Assembly: GCF_025363195.1 (NCBI RefSeq) | Contig: NZ_JANYEK010000100.1 | Span: 1 to 53,855 of the forward strand | Source of the DNA: Sphingomonas sp. | GTDB taxonomy: Bacteria; Pseudomonadota; Alphaproteobacteria; Sphingomonadales; Sphingomonadaceae | Direction: 5' to 3' | DNA length: 53,855 bases | Part shown: in pieces, positions 1 through 8,329 of the stretch | How the letters are laid out: each line of letters starts with the position of its first letter | How positions within the stretch are numbered: position 1 is the first letter of the stretch | Program-made: the position numbers and the translations under genes | The notes under the pieces: generated by a model | Databases searched by the model: none | Seen by the model: the letters and a program-made list of their open reading frames with translations, nothing else | Told to the model about the DNA's origin: nothing

Positions 1-36
1 CGCAAGCGGGAGGGGGGAAGGATGACGGCCCACCAT
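1..36 (-). CDS. fliR: Possible first codons of FliR (truncated by window edge)
   Basis: After the fliQ stop codon, an ATG lies on the minus strand three bases downstream and opens a frame of 12 codons that runs out of the window. FliR, an inner-membrane part of the flagellar type III export gate, usually follows FliP and FliQ, so position argues for it. The visible residues (MVGRHPSPLPLA) are too few and too unlike known FliR starts to prove identity, and another start codon may be used further on. The call rests on synteny only. Confidence 0.3.
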   Translation of the reverse strand, partial: MVGRHPSPLPLA

Positions 37-38
37 GA

Positions 39-308
39 TTAGCGCACCAATTCCGGGATCCGCTCGAAAATCCCGATCGTGAAGTCGCTGAGCAGGCCCA
101 GGATCAGGCTACCGAACACCAGGATCGAGATCGCCACGACGATCAGCTTGGGCACGAACGACAGGGTCTGTTCGTTAATCGAGGTCGCCGCCTGGATCAT
201 GCCGAGGATCAGGCCAGCGAACAGAGCCGGGATCAGGATTGGCGCGGCGGCAAGCGCCAGCACCCACATCGTCTCGTTGGCGACGGTCAGGAAATATTGC
301 GCGTCCAT
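39..308 (-). CDS. fliQ: Flagellar export gate protein FliQ
   Basis: This 89-residue protein has the usual FliQ length and two hydrophobic helices, about residues 16-38 and 54-74. FliQ is a small inner-membrane subunit of the flagellar type III export gate and assembles with FliP and FliR into the helical core through which rod, hook and filament subunits pass. The motif ATSINEQTLSFVPKL in the loop between the helices is typical of the family. The gene starts three bases after fliP stops, so it is almost certainly part of the long fliE-to-fliR transcription unit. Identification is secure from length, hydropathy, loop motif and position. Confidence 0.95.
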   Translation of the reverse strand: MDAQYFLTVANETMWVLALAAAPILIPALFAGLILGMIQAATSINEQTLSFVPKLIVVAISILVFGSLILGLLSDFTIGIFERIPELVR

Positions 309-311
309 GGC

Positions 312-1271
312 CTAACTCACGAACGAATTGGCGAGCGACCCCATGGTCAGCGCCCAACCGTCGACCAGCACGAACAGCAACAGCTTGAACGGCAACGAGA
401 TGATCGTCGGTGACAGCATCATCATGCCGAGCGACATCAGCACCGTCGCTACTACCAGATCGATGACGATGAAGGGCAGGAAGATCAAGAAGCCGATTTG
501 GAAGGCGGTCTTCAGCTCGCTCGTCACGAACGACGGCAGCAGCACGGCGAAGGGAATATCGGCGGGGCTGGCGAACTTGGGCGCCTTGGCGATCGTCGAG
601 AACATCATGATGTCCTTGACCCGCGTTTGCTTGACCATGAAATCATGCAGCGGCACGCCCGCCGTCTTGATCATCTCGGTCGCGCCGATCGTGCCGGCCG
701 AATACGGCGCGATCGCGGTCGTGTTGATCTGGCTGATGACGGGCGACATGATGAAGAAGCTGAGGAACAGCGACAGGCCGATCAGCACCTGGTTGGGCGG
801 GGTTTGTTGCAGGCCCATCGCCTGACGCAGGATGGCGAGCACGATGATGATCCGCGTGAAGCTGGTCATCATCAGCAATATACCCGGCAGGATGCTGAGC
901 AGGCCCATGATGATGAGCACTTGAAGCGACAAGGCGAGGGGGGCCTGCCCGCCGGATCCGGCGGCGCCGTTCGCACCGAGATCCTTGATCGCGCGGTCAA
1001 TGCCGTCGCCGACGCCCGGCGCGGTCGGCATTATAGGGCCGGCTTGTGCAACCGCCGGATGTGCGACGATCAGCGCGACCAAGATGCCGAGCGCGACGAG
1101 AATCACCTTACTGAACCACGATATGTTCCCCCGCGAAAGCGGGGGGCCAAAATTGTGCGCCGCATCGCTTGTGGTCCCTGTACTCCCGCGTTCGCGGGAG
1201 AACCAATGGGCCTTGCCGCGCGATCGGATCAGCGCCGGGCCGTGACCTTGACGAGTGACGAACGTCTTCAT
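312..1271 (-). CDS. fliP: Flagellar export gate protein FliP with repeat-extended leader
   Basis: FliP forms the pentameric core of the flagellar export gate. The last 240 or so residues are classical: the LLSILPGILLMMTSFTRI and LRQAMGLQQTPPNQVL blocks, then FFIMSPV, ending in the conserved helices. A cleavable leader (VALGILVALIVAHPAVAQA) precedes them, as in other FliP proteins. The ATG at 1271 overlaps the fliO stop (ATGA), giving 319 residues, far longer than the usual 245. The extra roughly 45 N-terminal residues are encoded by a double-hairpin repeat (1125-1203). A GTG at 1106, just after the repeat and at the start of the hydrophobic leader, would give a 264-residue protein. Both starts are possible: the ATGA overlap favours the upstream one, leader length the downstream one. 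Confidence 0.93.
   Translation of the reverse strand: MKTFVTRQGHGPALIRSRGKAHWFSRERGSTGTTSDAAHNFGPPLSRGNISWFSKVILVALGILVALIVAHPAVAQAGPIMPTAPGVGDGIDRAIKDLGANGAAGSGGQAPLALSLQVLIIMGLLSILPGILLMMTSFTRIIIVLAILRQAMGLQQTPPNQVLIGLSLFLSFFIMSPVISQINTTAIAPYSAGTIGATEMIKTAGVPLHDFMVKQTRVKDIMMFSTIAKAPKFASPADIPFAVLLPSFVTSELKTAFQIGFLIFLPFIVIDLVVATVLMSLGMMMLSPTIISLPFKLLLFVLVDGWALTMGSLANSFVS
1125..1203. repeat. Double-hairpin dispersed repeat inside the fliP leader
   Basis: Two strong palindromes sit 40 or so bases apart: CCCCCGC-GAAA-GCGGGGG (1128-1145) and CTCCCGCG-TT-CGCGGGAG (1183-1200). The outer ends are themselves inverted (GTTC and GAAC). This layout resembles intergenic palindromic repeats common in sphingomonad genomes. 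Here it lies in an open reading frame between the fliO stop and the mature part of FliP and contains no in-frame stop on the fliP strand. A related copy is seen at 22140-22193. Confidence 0.7.
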
Positions 1272-1525
1272 TTGGGTTCGATCTTGTCGATCAGCGTGAC
1301 GCCGCCACGACCGACCGCAACGAGCAGCTTGCGGCCCTCGAACTCCAGCACCGCCATGCGCAGGCCGGGTGAGATCATCATCGTCTCCTGCACCTTCATC
1401 ATGCGATTGGCCGGTTGACCGGGCAGGCGCGACTCCAGCTTGCGCCAGGCCCACAGGCATCCGACCATCAAGCCGCAGACCAAAGGCAGCAGCACGACCA
1501 GCTTCAGAACATAGGTCCACATCAT
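1268..1525 (-). CDS. fliO: Flagellar biosynthesis protein FliO
   Basis: This small protein (85 residues) has one N-terminal membrane helix, about residues 4-27, followed by a compact cytoplasmic domain containing MMISPGLRMAVLEFEGRKLL and the ending LLVAVGRGGVTLIDKI. That is the FliO pattern: a short membrane-anchored factor that stabilises FliP during export-gate assembly. It sits between fliN and fliP as expected. Its stop codon overlaps the fliP start by four bases. Two adjacent ATG codons (1525 and 1522) could initiate. FliO sequences diverge strongly, so the call relies on architecture and synteny as well as residues. Confidence 0.85.
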   Translation of the reverse strand: MMWTYVLKLVVLLPLVCGLMVGCLWAWRKLESRLPGQPANRMMKVQETMMISPGLRMAVLEFEGRKLLVAVGRGGVTLIDKIEPK

Positions 1526-1531
1526 GATCGT

Positions 1532-1846
1532 TCAGGCCCGCTTCTCGGGCGAGACCAGTTCGGTCATGCGCACGCCGAAGCGATCGCCCACCGTCACCAC
1601 CTCGCCGCGCCCGATCAGCGTGCCGTTGACGAACACGTCGAGCAGCTCGTTGGCCTGCCGATCGAGTTCGATCACGCTCGATTCGCCAAGCGCGAGCAAC
1701 TCGCGCAGGGATAATTGGGTCGAGCCGATCTCCACCGTCAGCTTGACGTCGACATCCTGCAACAGCCTGAAATTGGCCGCTAAGCCCATCGGTATCTGGC
1801 CGTCGATCGGGGAGGCTCCAGTGAAAGCCCCGGTCATGTCGTTCAT
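1532..1846 (-). CDS. fliN: Flagellar motor switch protein FliN
   Basis: This 104-residue protein is essentially one SpoA domain: LLQDVDVKLTVEIGSTQLSL, then LLALGESSVIELDRQANELL, DVFVNGTLIGRGEVV and VGDRFGVRMTELV. FliN forms the bottom of the cytoplasmic C-ring with FliM and helps load export chaperone complexes. It is shorter than the enterobacterial protein because the variable N-terminal stretch is only about 20 residues. The start codon overlaps the fliM stop by four bases, implying translational coupling and roughly matched production of the two C-ring subunits. Confidence 0.95.
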   Translation of the reverse strand: MNDMTGAFTGASPIDGQIPMGLAANFRLLQDVDVKLTVEIGSTQLSLRELLALGESSVIELDRQANELLDVFVNGTLIGRGEVVTVGDRFGVRMTELVSPEKRA

Positions 1847-2799
1847 TGGAAATCCTCAACAGTGCGAGTGATCGAATTGAGCCGGATCGCGGCCTTGCCG
1901 TTCGAGGTGCCGACCGTGCCGGCGCCCAGGCAGTCGCCACCGACCATCACCGGCACTTCCGCGCCGAAGCTGATCGGAATGACGTCGCCGGGCTTCAGGT
2001 CCATCAGGACGCTGAGCGCCACCATCGGTTCGGCCAGCACCGAGCGAACGGGGAATTTCACGTTCATCGCCGCGCGCGTCAGGCCGTTGCGCCAAGCCGG
2101 ATCGGGTGCCGCGGTCTTGGCGTGGACCTTGCCGATCAGCGACGGCGTGTGGGGTTTGAGGGCCGCGACCGGATAGACGATGTCGACGAAGATAGGTTTG
2201 GCCGTGCCCGCAGCGATGCCGAAGCGCGTGACGACTACGGCATCGTCGCCGTCCAGCCCCTGGATCAGCGCCGGGTTGGCCTCGACATGGCCGGGTTCGA
2301 ATGCGATCCGCGCCAGTGGCTCCCATGCGCTCTTCAGCGGATCGGCCAGTAATTTGCCGATCCGGTCGACCATCGCCTCGGCAGCGGGGGTGAATTCCGG
2401 CTGGAGGTCGTTGGGCGTTGCGCCGGTACCGCCGAAGAACAGGTCCAGCACCTCGAGCACAAAGCGTCCGTCGAGCACGATCATCGCCTGACCGCTGGTG
2501 GGCACGCCGCCGGTGGAGGACATCGCCATCGGCAACCACGCGGTCAGCCCGTCGGGACGCTCGGCGCGGTAATCGGCGAACCGTTGCACCACCAAGGGTT
2601 CGGCAAAGCTGCGACATTCCTTGCGCAACAGCGGTTCGAACACGCCGCGCATCCCGCGCGCGAGCCGCGCGGAGAGGTGCTGCAGCGTGTGCAGGTCGCC
2701 GAACGGGTTGAGATTGGCCACGCCGAGGGTGGCATTTGCCACCTCCGGTCGGGTCCGGTCCCGCCGATCGCTTGCCAAATGTGAACCCTCGTTAACCAT
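1843..2799 (-). CDS. fliM: Flagellar motor switch protein FliM lacking the CheY-binding N-terminus
   Basis: FliM links the rotor ring to chemotaxis signalling. Its middle domain is recognisable, with LDLFFGGTGAT matching the family GGxG signature near residue 125, and the C-terminal SpoA domain (DLKPGDVIPISFGAEVPVMV, then IRLNSITRTVEDFQ) is intact. The usual extreme N-terminal EIDALL-type helix that binds phosphorylated CheY is missing. The protein begins MVNEGSHLASDRRDRTRPEV and goes straight to the core near residue 32. An in-frame TGA (the fliL stop) lies three codons upstream, so no longer start exists. The length of 318 residues is somewhat short. It ends overlapping fliN. Confidence 0.92.
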   Translation of the reverse strand: MVNEGSHLASDRRDRTRPEVANATLGVANLNPFGDLHTLQHLSARLARGMRGVFEPLLRKECRSFAEPLVVQRFADYRAERPDGLTAWLPMAMSSTGGVPTSGQAMIVLDGRFVLEVLDLFFGGTGATPNDLQPEFTPAAEAMVDRIGKLLADPLKSAWEPLARIAFEPGHVEANPALIQGLDGDDAVVVTRFGIAAGTAKPIFVDIVYPVAALKPHTPSLIGKVHAKTAAPDPAWRNGLTRAAMNVKFPVRSVLAEPMVALSVLMDLKPGDVIPISFGAEVPVMVGGDCLGAGTVGTSNGKAAIRLNSITRTVEDFQ

Positions 2800-2805
2800 C
2801 GATGT

Positions 2806-3408
2806 TCACTGAACAACAAAATTGGTAAAGTAGACGTTACCAACGCCGCCAAATCCTTCCTTTTCCTTCAGCGTCGCGTTGATCGCCTTGGCCAGCCGGA
2901 GCTGCAATTGCTTCTTGCCATCGGTGCTGAACACCTGTTCCTCGGTCGTGTCGCTCAGCGCCATCAGGATGGCGGAGCGCACCGCGATCTCGTTGGTTTT
3001 GATGTTGGCGATGACGGTGTCGTCATACGGCGTGGAGATGGCCAGGCCGACCTGGATGAAATGAACGCTTTCCTGCAGGTTCGAGGTGAATTCCTTCTCC
3101 ATCGCGTAGTAATTGGAAGCGTATTTCTCGCCACCGGAACCGGACGGTGCCGCCTTGCCTGCTGGTCCTCCGCCCTCACCACCGCCTGCCGCGGTGAAAC
3201 GCTTCTGCTCGCTCTTGGGAACGAGTTGCGGGCCGGTCGGCTCCGGCCCGGCCTTGGCGGTGCCATGCGGGATGAAACCGGTGGCATATAGTCCACCGCC
3301 CACACCGCCGCCGACCAGCACCAACGCGCCGATCAGCATGATAAGTTTTTTCATCAGGCCGCCCTTTTTCTTCGGCTTGGCAGCGGCGTCTTCGATCTTG
3401 TCGCTCAT
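2806..3408 (-). CDS. fliL: Flagellar basal body-associated protein FliL
   Basis: FliL is a single-pass inner-membrane protein that surrounds the stator units and supports torque under load. This 200-residue version has a short lysine-rich cytoplasmic tail, a membrane helix at about residues 21-44 (LIMLIGALVLVGGG), a variable Gly/Pro-rich linker and a C-terminal periplasmic domain. The domain carries the family pattern FIQVGLAISTPYDD, then NEIAVRSAILMALSD and the final VYFTNFVVQ. It lies between fliK and fliM in the long operon, as in many alphaproteobacteria. The gap to fliM is only six bases. Confidence 0.93.
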   Translation of the reverse strand: MSDKIEDAAAKPKKKGGLMKKLIMLIGALVLVGGGVGGGLYATGFIPHGTAKAGPEPTGPQLVPKSEQKRFTAAGGGEGGGPAGKAAPSGSGGEKYASNYYAMEKEFTSNLQESVHFIQVGLAISTPYDDTVIANIKTNEIAVRSAILMALSDTTEEQVFSTDGKKQLQLRLAKAINATLKEKEGFGGVGNVYFTNFVVQ

Positions 3409-3423
3409 GGTTCAATCCTTGGT

Positions 3424-4743
3424 TCAGCCGATTCGCGAATCGGTGGTGTCGGAAATGTCGGCGCCGGTCACAGCGACCGGACGGGTGGAATGGGTCGCGG
3501 CCCGTTGTTGGCGTGTGTGGCCTCGGTTCGAATCAAGACCCGCGTCGATGCCCGCAGCGACACTGGTTTGTCCCAGCTTCACGCCGCGCTGTTCAGCCAG
3601 TTCGGCGAGCCGCGGCTGGGCTTCACTCAGCAATTGCGCGCTGGCGCGGTTCTCGGCGGCGAAGTGAACGTGGACGCGGTCGCCTTGCTTGCGCACCGAC
3701 ACATCGACTGCGCCAAGCGCATCGGGGACGAGGCGGATACGCGTATCATTGGCATCCGCACCGTCGCGCAAGCTCTCGATACGGTCGATCATACCCTGCA
3801 GCCCGCTATCCTGCTTCAGGTCCAGCGCGCTGTGTTTGGCCTCGGCCGTGGCGGCGATCGCGTTGCTATGCAGCGCCTCCAAGGCGGTCGCGGCGATCGT
3901 CAGGGGTGCGCGGGGGTCGCCCGGCTCGCGCTCGTCGCGCCGTGCTTGCTGCACGACCGAGGCAATGGCGGCGGCAAAGACTTGGCCCGCGGGCTGCGTC
4001 ACCGGCGTTTGGGACAGGGTGGTGGGTGCAACGGAGGGGCCGACGGGCAAGGTAGTGACGGTTCGGGTCGGCAGATCGGACTTTTGCGCCGCTGGCACGT
4101 CGAATAGGTCTTGCTGGGGCGGCACCGGCTGGAATTTGCGCGCAGCCACGTCGGGCGCGATCGGGTCTGGCGGGGTGAGCCCCAGCTGCGTCGCGTCGCC
4201 TTCGCGCGCTATTGGGGCGACGGGCGTTGCACCGATATGCTGGGCGATTGGTGAGTTTGGGGGCAAGTCGGGGGGCGTGGTCTCAACGGCAACAGGGGCG
4301 ATCGGCCCACCGAATTTCGGCCAGCCCGAGGGGTTGGATACCGGCAAGGGGATCGGCAGCATGGCCGACGACAGCCAGATGATATCCTTCGAGGCGTCGT
4401 GGTTGTCGCTATCGGCAGGCAAGGTCTTGCCGTCCCCGGCAATGTCCTGCCCCTTAGCGATGGGCAGCGTTTCTGCGGCCGGGTCGGCTTTGGCGGCGTC
4501 GAGAAAAGCCGTGATCGTCATGGGTGCGTCTGTCGTCCCGCTATCCGCCAGGCGGGACACGTCGGGCAGGCCAGGCTTGGCCGGACCCGTTGAAAGCCTC
4601 GGGGAAACCGTGTGTTTGTCGGTGGTTGGCATCTCGGTCAGCCCGGCCATAGCATCGGAAAAATCACCCGGTCCCGGTGCCGCCAGAGGCACGGTCGCGC
4701 CTTTGGCGGGCGGCGGCACAAGAGATGTAGAGAGTGCGATCAT
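3424..4743 (-). CDS. fliK: Flagellar hook-length control protein FliK
   Basis: This 439-residue protein has the two-part FliK structure: a long low-complexity N-terminal region rich in Pro, Ala, Thr and Ser, and a compact C-terminal substrate-specificity domain (about residues 320-405) with IRLVPDALGAVDVSVRKQ and HVHFAAENRASAQLL. FliK is secreted through the export apparatus, measures hook length and triggers the switch from hook to filament export. The N-terminal part is poorly conserved in any FliK, so assignment rests on the C-terminal domain and the position between fliJ and fliL. Confidence 0.88.
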   Translation of the reverse strand: MIALSTSLVPPPAKGATVPLAAPGPGDFSDAMAGLTEMPTTDKHTVSPRLSTGPAKPGLPDVSRLADSGTTDAPMTITAFLDAAKADPAAETLPIAKGQDIAGDGKTLPADSDNHDASKDIIWLSSAMLPIPLPVSNPSGWPKFGGPIAPVAVETTPPDLPPNSPIAQHIGATPVAPIAREGDATQLGLTPPDPIAPDVAARKFQPVPPQQDLFDVPAAQKSDLPTRTVTTLPVGPSVAPTTLSQTPVTQPAGQVFAAAIASVVQQARRDEREPGDPRAPLTIAATALEALHSNAIAATAEAKHSALDLKQDSGLQGMIDRIESLRDGADANDTRIRLVPDALGAVDVSVRKQGDRVHVHFAAENRASAQLLSEAQPRLAELAEQRGVKLGQTSVAAGIDAGLDSNRGHTRQQRAATHSTRPVAVTGADISDTTDSRIG

Positions 4744-4782
4744 ACGGAAACCCCCGATCGGCGAACGTCGCCCATCAGGCTA

Positions 4783-5202
4783 TCAGCAAGGACCGTGCCG
4801 AACCTTGCGGGTGGGCGGTGCCGATTCCAGCGCACGGATCGCCTTCAGCGCGTCTTCGGCGGCGCGGCGGTCGAGCAGTTTCTCGATTGCCGACTGATCA
4901 CGCTTTGCGTCGCGGGTCTTTTCGGCGGCGAGCGTGGCGACATGTTCGGCGGCGCGCATCCGCCCGTCTGCGGCCTCGGCCGATTGTTGCAGCCGGTCGC
5001 GAAAGTGCGCAGCGGCGCTGAGCGAGAAGCCTTTGCCTGCTTCCGGTGCTGGCGCGATGCCCTCGGCCAGTTGGGCGATGCGGTTGCGCAGAGTCACCTC
5101 GCCCACGAAGCGTTCGTTGGCGCGCACTTCCTCGGCGCGGACGAGCCCGAGCTGCAGCGTCCGAACTTTAAGGATGCGGTCGAGCTTCTTCTTGTCAGGC
5201 AT
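4783..5202 (-). CDS. fliJ: Flagellar export chaperone/stalk protein FliJ
   Basis: This 139-residue protein is predicted to be almost entirely alpha-helical with heptad-like charged repeats, as expected for FliJ, the coiled-coil stalk inside the FliI ATPase ring that couples ATP hydrolysis to the export gate. The N-terminal LDRILKVRTLQLGLVRAEEV and the long Ala/Glu/Arg-rich helices fit the family. FliJ conserves little primary sequence, so position directly downstream of fliI (26 bases apart) and upstream of fliK is the main support. Confidence 0.85.
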   Translation of the reverse strand: MPDKKKLDRILKVRTLQLGLVRAEEVRANERFVGEVTLRNRIAQLAEGIAPAPEAGKGFSLSAAAHFRDRLQQSAEAADGRMRAAEHVATLAAEKTRDAKRDQSAIEKLLDRRAAEDALKAIRALESAPPTRKVRHGPC

Positions 5203-5228
5203 TTTTTACCGGTGCCGGCTGGGTCATA

Positions 5229-6557
5229 TCAGGCATCGCCGAACACGCCGACCAACTCAGTCACTGAATCCTCCAGGCCGACCGTTTCGTCCGGATCCTG
5301 CTTGATATATTCCATGACCGCCGGGTGGTAGGCGATGGCGGCATCGATCGCCGGATCCGCGCCGGAGCGATACGCCCCCATCAGCACGAGATCGCGGTTT
5401 TCCTCATAGGTGGCGAGGTGGCGACGCAGCACGCGCGCGGCCATCACATGCGGGCGTTCGGCAATGTCGGTCATCACGCGCGATACCGAGGGGCCAAGAT
5501 CGATCGCCGGATATACGCCGCGCTCGGCAAGCTGGCGGCTGAGCACGATGTGCCCGTCGAGAATCGAGCGCGCCGAATCGACCACGGGATCATTGCCGTC
5601 GTCGCCGTCGGCCAGCACGGTATAGATCGCGGTGATCGATCCGCCGCTGTGCACGTCGGTGCCGGCGCGTTCGATCAGATTGGGCAGCATCGCAATGGCC
5701 GATGGCGGATAACCGCGCGCGGACGCCGGTTCCCCCAGCGCCAGCCCGATTTCGCGCCCGGCATGCGCCACGCGGGTCAGCGAATCCATGATGAGCAGCA
5801 CCTTCTTGCCCTCGGCGCGGAACGCCTCGGCAATGGCGTGGGTGCGTAGCGCGCCGCGAATGCGCAGCACCGGGGAATGGTTGGCGGGCACCGCGACCAC
5901 CACCGAGCGCGCCCGCGCCGCGCCGGCGATCTTGGTTTCGAGGAAGTCGGCGACTTCGCGTGATCGTTCGCCGATCAGGCCAATCACGATAACGTCGGCT
6001 TCAGCCGCGCGCACGATCATACCCAGCAGCACCGATTTGCCGACGCCGGACCCGGCCATGATGCCAATGCGCTGCCCCTGGCCAATCGTCAGCAAGCCGT
6101 TGATCGCGCGCACGCCGACATCCATCGGTTCCAGCACGCGCCCACGATCGAGCGGAGATTGCAGTTTGCCCGCGATCGGCCAGCGCCCCGCGCCGCGAAC
6201 GGGGCCGAGCCCGTCGATCGGTTTGCCGGCCCCGTCTATGACCCGGCCTAGCAAAGCATTACCGACCTCGGCCTCGCCCGGTGCGCCGATCGGGCGCACT
6301 GGGGCCTGGGGCAGCAAGGGGGCAGGGCCGCCGAGATTCATCAGCAGCGTGCGACCGTTGCGGAAACCGATCACCTCGGCCTCGACTCCGGCCCCTTTCA
6401 GGCCGACCTGGCAGACGGTACCGACCGGCAATTGCAGCCCGACCGCTTCCATCAACAGGCCATCGAACGAGGCCAGTCGGCCCGAAACCTTCGGCTTCGG
6501 CGCGAAATCCGCGGCGGAGAGCGAGTCGAGATAATCTTCGGTGAAGCGGTTCAACAC
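5229..6557 (-). CDS. fliI: Flagellum-specific export ATPase FliI
   Basis: FliI is the F1-beta-like ATPase that powers unfolding and entry of export substrates. The protein has a Walker A motif GSGVGKS (about residues 169-175), a Walker B region KVLLIMDSLTRVAHA, and the ARGYPPSAIAMLPNLIERAG and GSITAIYTVLADGDD blocks typical of the family. I place the start at GTG 6557 (442 residues, normal length), preceded by an AGAGG-like ribosome site and ten bases after the fliH stop. A longer frame exists upstream but is only fliH read in another phase. Confidence 0.95.
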   Translation of the reverse strand: MLNRFTEDYLDSLSAADFAPKPKVSGRLASFDGLLMEAVGLQLPVGTVCQVGLKGAGVEAEVIGFRNGRTLLMNLGGPAPLLPQAPVRPIGAPGEAEVGNALLGRVIDGAGKPIDGLGPVRGAGRWPIAGKLQSPLDRGRVLEPMDVGVRAINGLLTIGQGQRIGIMAGSGVGKSVLLGMIVRAAEADVIVIGLIGERSREVADFLETKIAGAARARSVVVAVPANHSPVLRIRGALRTHAIAEAFRAEGKKVLLIMDSLTRVAHAGREIGLALGEPASARGYPPSAIAMLPNLIERAGTDVHSGGSITAIYTVLADGDDGNDPVVDSARSILDGHIVLSRQLAERGVYPAIDLGPSVSRVMTDIAERPHVMAARVLRRHLATYEENRDLVLMGAYRSGADPAIDAAIAYHPAVMEYIKQDPDETVGLEDSVTELVGVFGDA

Positions 6558-6567
6558 GGCCTCTGCG

Positions 6568-7329
6568 TCACGCCTGCGGTAGGGCGACGCGGTCGATCGC
6601 CATCGCCAGCTGTTCGAGCCACAATTCCGGCCCGTCCTCGACGATGGTCGAGGCCGATTCGAGCACGAAACTGCCACGCGTCACGGCGGCATCGCCAACG
6701 GCGAACACGCTGCGCGGCAATTTGCCCTCGAGCAACGCGACATCGTCGGGGTGCACGCGGAGCATTGCGGACTCAGCGGCATCGGCCAGCATGTCGGACG
6801 CCGCATCGATCCGGCTGGCGAGCATGTCGGGTGCGACGCCGATCTCGCCGACCAGCTTCGAGACGAGGAACAGTACGGTCTGGCGCAATTGTCGGGCCAT
6901 CCGGTCCCGATCGAGCCGGTCGTCGGCGCGCAAGGCCTGGCCGAGTTTGCCGAGCAACGCGCGGTCGCGTTCGCCTGCTTCACTCGTCTCGGCCAAGGCG
7001 ACGGCGATACCCTCGGCATAACCGGCGGCATGCGCGGTGGCGACGGGATCGACGAAATGCGGCGCGTCCGGTGCGACATTGGCGTCGAACGGATCCCAGC
7101 CCTGGGTCGGGTTGGTGCCGCGATTTTCCGGTGAGAAATGCTTCGGGTTCGATCCCGTCGGCGAAAAGCTTACCGGGCCCGACGGCGTCGCCTTCTCGCG
7201 CAGGTCATAGGCGGCGAACCCTTCGCTGGGCCGGTCGAATGCCTGATGCAACACCTGCGCCGCCGCATCGTGACGCGCGGAGAATCCGGCCTGAAAGCCT
7301 GCGTGATTTTGGGGCGACAGATCAGACAT
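6568..7329 (-). CDS. fliH: Flagellar assembly protein FliH
   Basis: FliH binds FliI, tethers it to the C-ring and restrains its ATPase activity. This 253-residue protein has a poorly conserved N-terminal third and a C-terminal region resembling the V/A-type ATPase E subunit, with LFLVSKLVGEIGVAPDMLAS, AMLRVHPDDVALLEG and a tail ending in LEQLAMAIDRVAL. That, with its place between fliG and fliI, identifies it. The start codon overlaps the end of fliG by eight bases, suggesting coupled translation. Confidence 0.88.
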   Translation of the reverse strand: MSDLSPQNHAGFQAGFSARHDAAAQVLHQAFDRPSEGFAAYDLREKATPSGPVSFSPTGSNPKHFSPENRGTNPTQGWDPFDANVAPDAPHFVDPVATAHAAGYAEGIAVALAETSEAGERDRALLGKLGQALRADDRLDRDRMARQLRQTVLFLVSKLVGEIGVAPDMLASRIDAASDMLADAAESAMLRVHPDDVALLEGKLPRSVFAVGDAAVTRGSFVLESASTIVEDGPELWLEQLAMAIDRVALPQA

Positions 7330-8329
7330 AATCGTCCTCGCCTCCGCCCATCTGGATCGTTCCGTCCTTGGCCAAATTGCGCGCGATCTGGATCATCACC
7401 TTCTGCGCATCGAGCACTTCGGCGAGTTTCATCGGACCGCGGGCTTCCATCTCGTCGCGGATGCCATCGGCCGCACGGCTCGACATGCAACCGAGGAACC
7501 GGCCCCGGACGCTCTCGTCCACACCCTTCAATGCGCGGGTCAGCACGTCACTATCGATGTTGCGGATCAACGTACCCAGATTCTTGTCATCCAGTTCGAG
7601 CAAGTTGTCGAAGACGAACATTGCCTCCTCGATCGCCTTGGCGACCTCGCGGTCGATCTTGAACAGCTTCGGCATCACGCGCTGCTCGGTCGCCTTTCTG
7701 CCGCTCGACAGAATCTTGGCCGCGTCGCGCGTGCCCCCCATCGTCATCCCGGCCGAAGCCTGCGGTTTGCTTGACCGGTTGGCGAGCATCGCGGTCAGCG
7801 TCTCGATTGCCTCGGGCGTAATCGGGCCCAGTTTGGCGATCCGGTGCAATATGTCCGGCTGCACGCCGTCCGGCAGCAATTCCAGCACTTGCGCACCGAT
7901 CGCGGGGTCGAGATTGGCGATCAGCACGGCGCAAATCTGCGGGTGCTCCTTTTCGATCATGCTGGCGATTTCGGGGGCATCGAGCCAGTCGAGCAGGTCG
8001 ATCTGGCACGCATCCTCGGTCGGCACGATCCGCGCGAGCACGCTGTCGGCCTTCTCTTGGCCCAAGGCGCGGGTCATCACCGCCTCGATCTGCGGGCGCG
8101 GATCAAAGCTGATGCCGGTCCGTCCGCGCGCCTTGCCGACGAAATCGTCGAGCACGAATTCGACCTCGCTCTCGCTGACATCGGCCACTGCGAACATCGC
8201 CTTGCCGAGCTGACGGACCTCTTCCGGATCGAGCTTCTGCAGGATGGCAGCCGCCTCCTCCTCACCGACCAGCATCATCAGCACGGCGGCGCGTTCGACG
8301 CCGGTATAGCTACGGATTGGCGCGTTCAT
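7322..8329 (-). CDS. fliG: Flagellar motor switch protein FliG
   Basis: FliG forms the top of the C-ring and carries the charged surface on which the stator pushes. The 335-residue protein is of normal length with its three armadillo-like domains: an N-terminal domain that docks on FliF (YTGVERAAVLMMLVGEEEAA), the middle domain with the hallmark EHPQ motif (KEHPQICAVLIANLDP), and the C-terminal torque helix region (FVFDNLLELDDKNLGTLIRN, then MSSRAADGIRDEMEARGPM). The start overlaps the fliF stop by four bases. Confidence 0.97.
   Translation of the reverse strand: MNAPIRSYTGVERAAVLMMLVGEEEAAAILQKLDPEEVRQLGKAMFAVADVSESEVEFVLDDFVGKARGRTGISFDPRPQIEAVMTRALGQEKADSVLARIVPTEDACQIDLLDWLDAPEIASMIEKEHPQICAVLIANLDPAIGAQVLELLPDGVQPDILHRIAKLGPITPEAIETLTAMLANRSSKPQASAGMTMGGTRDAAKILSSGRKATEQRVMPKLFKIDREVAKAIEEAMFVFDNLLELDDKNLGTLIRNIDSDVLTRALKGVDESVRGRFLGCMSSRAADGIRDEMEARGPMKLAEVLDAQKVMIQIARNLAKDGTIQMGGGEDDYV

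Noticed and set aside
1272..1940. N-terminal extension of FliP back to 1940
   Set aside because: That stretch overlaps fliO and fliN in another frame and looks like out-of-phase translation.
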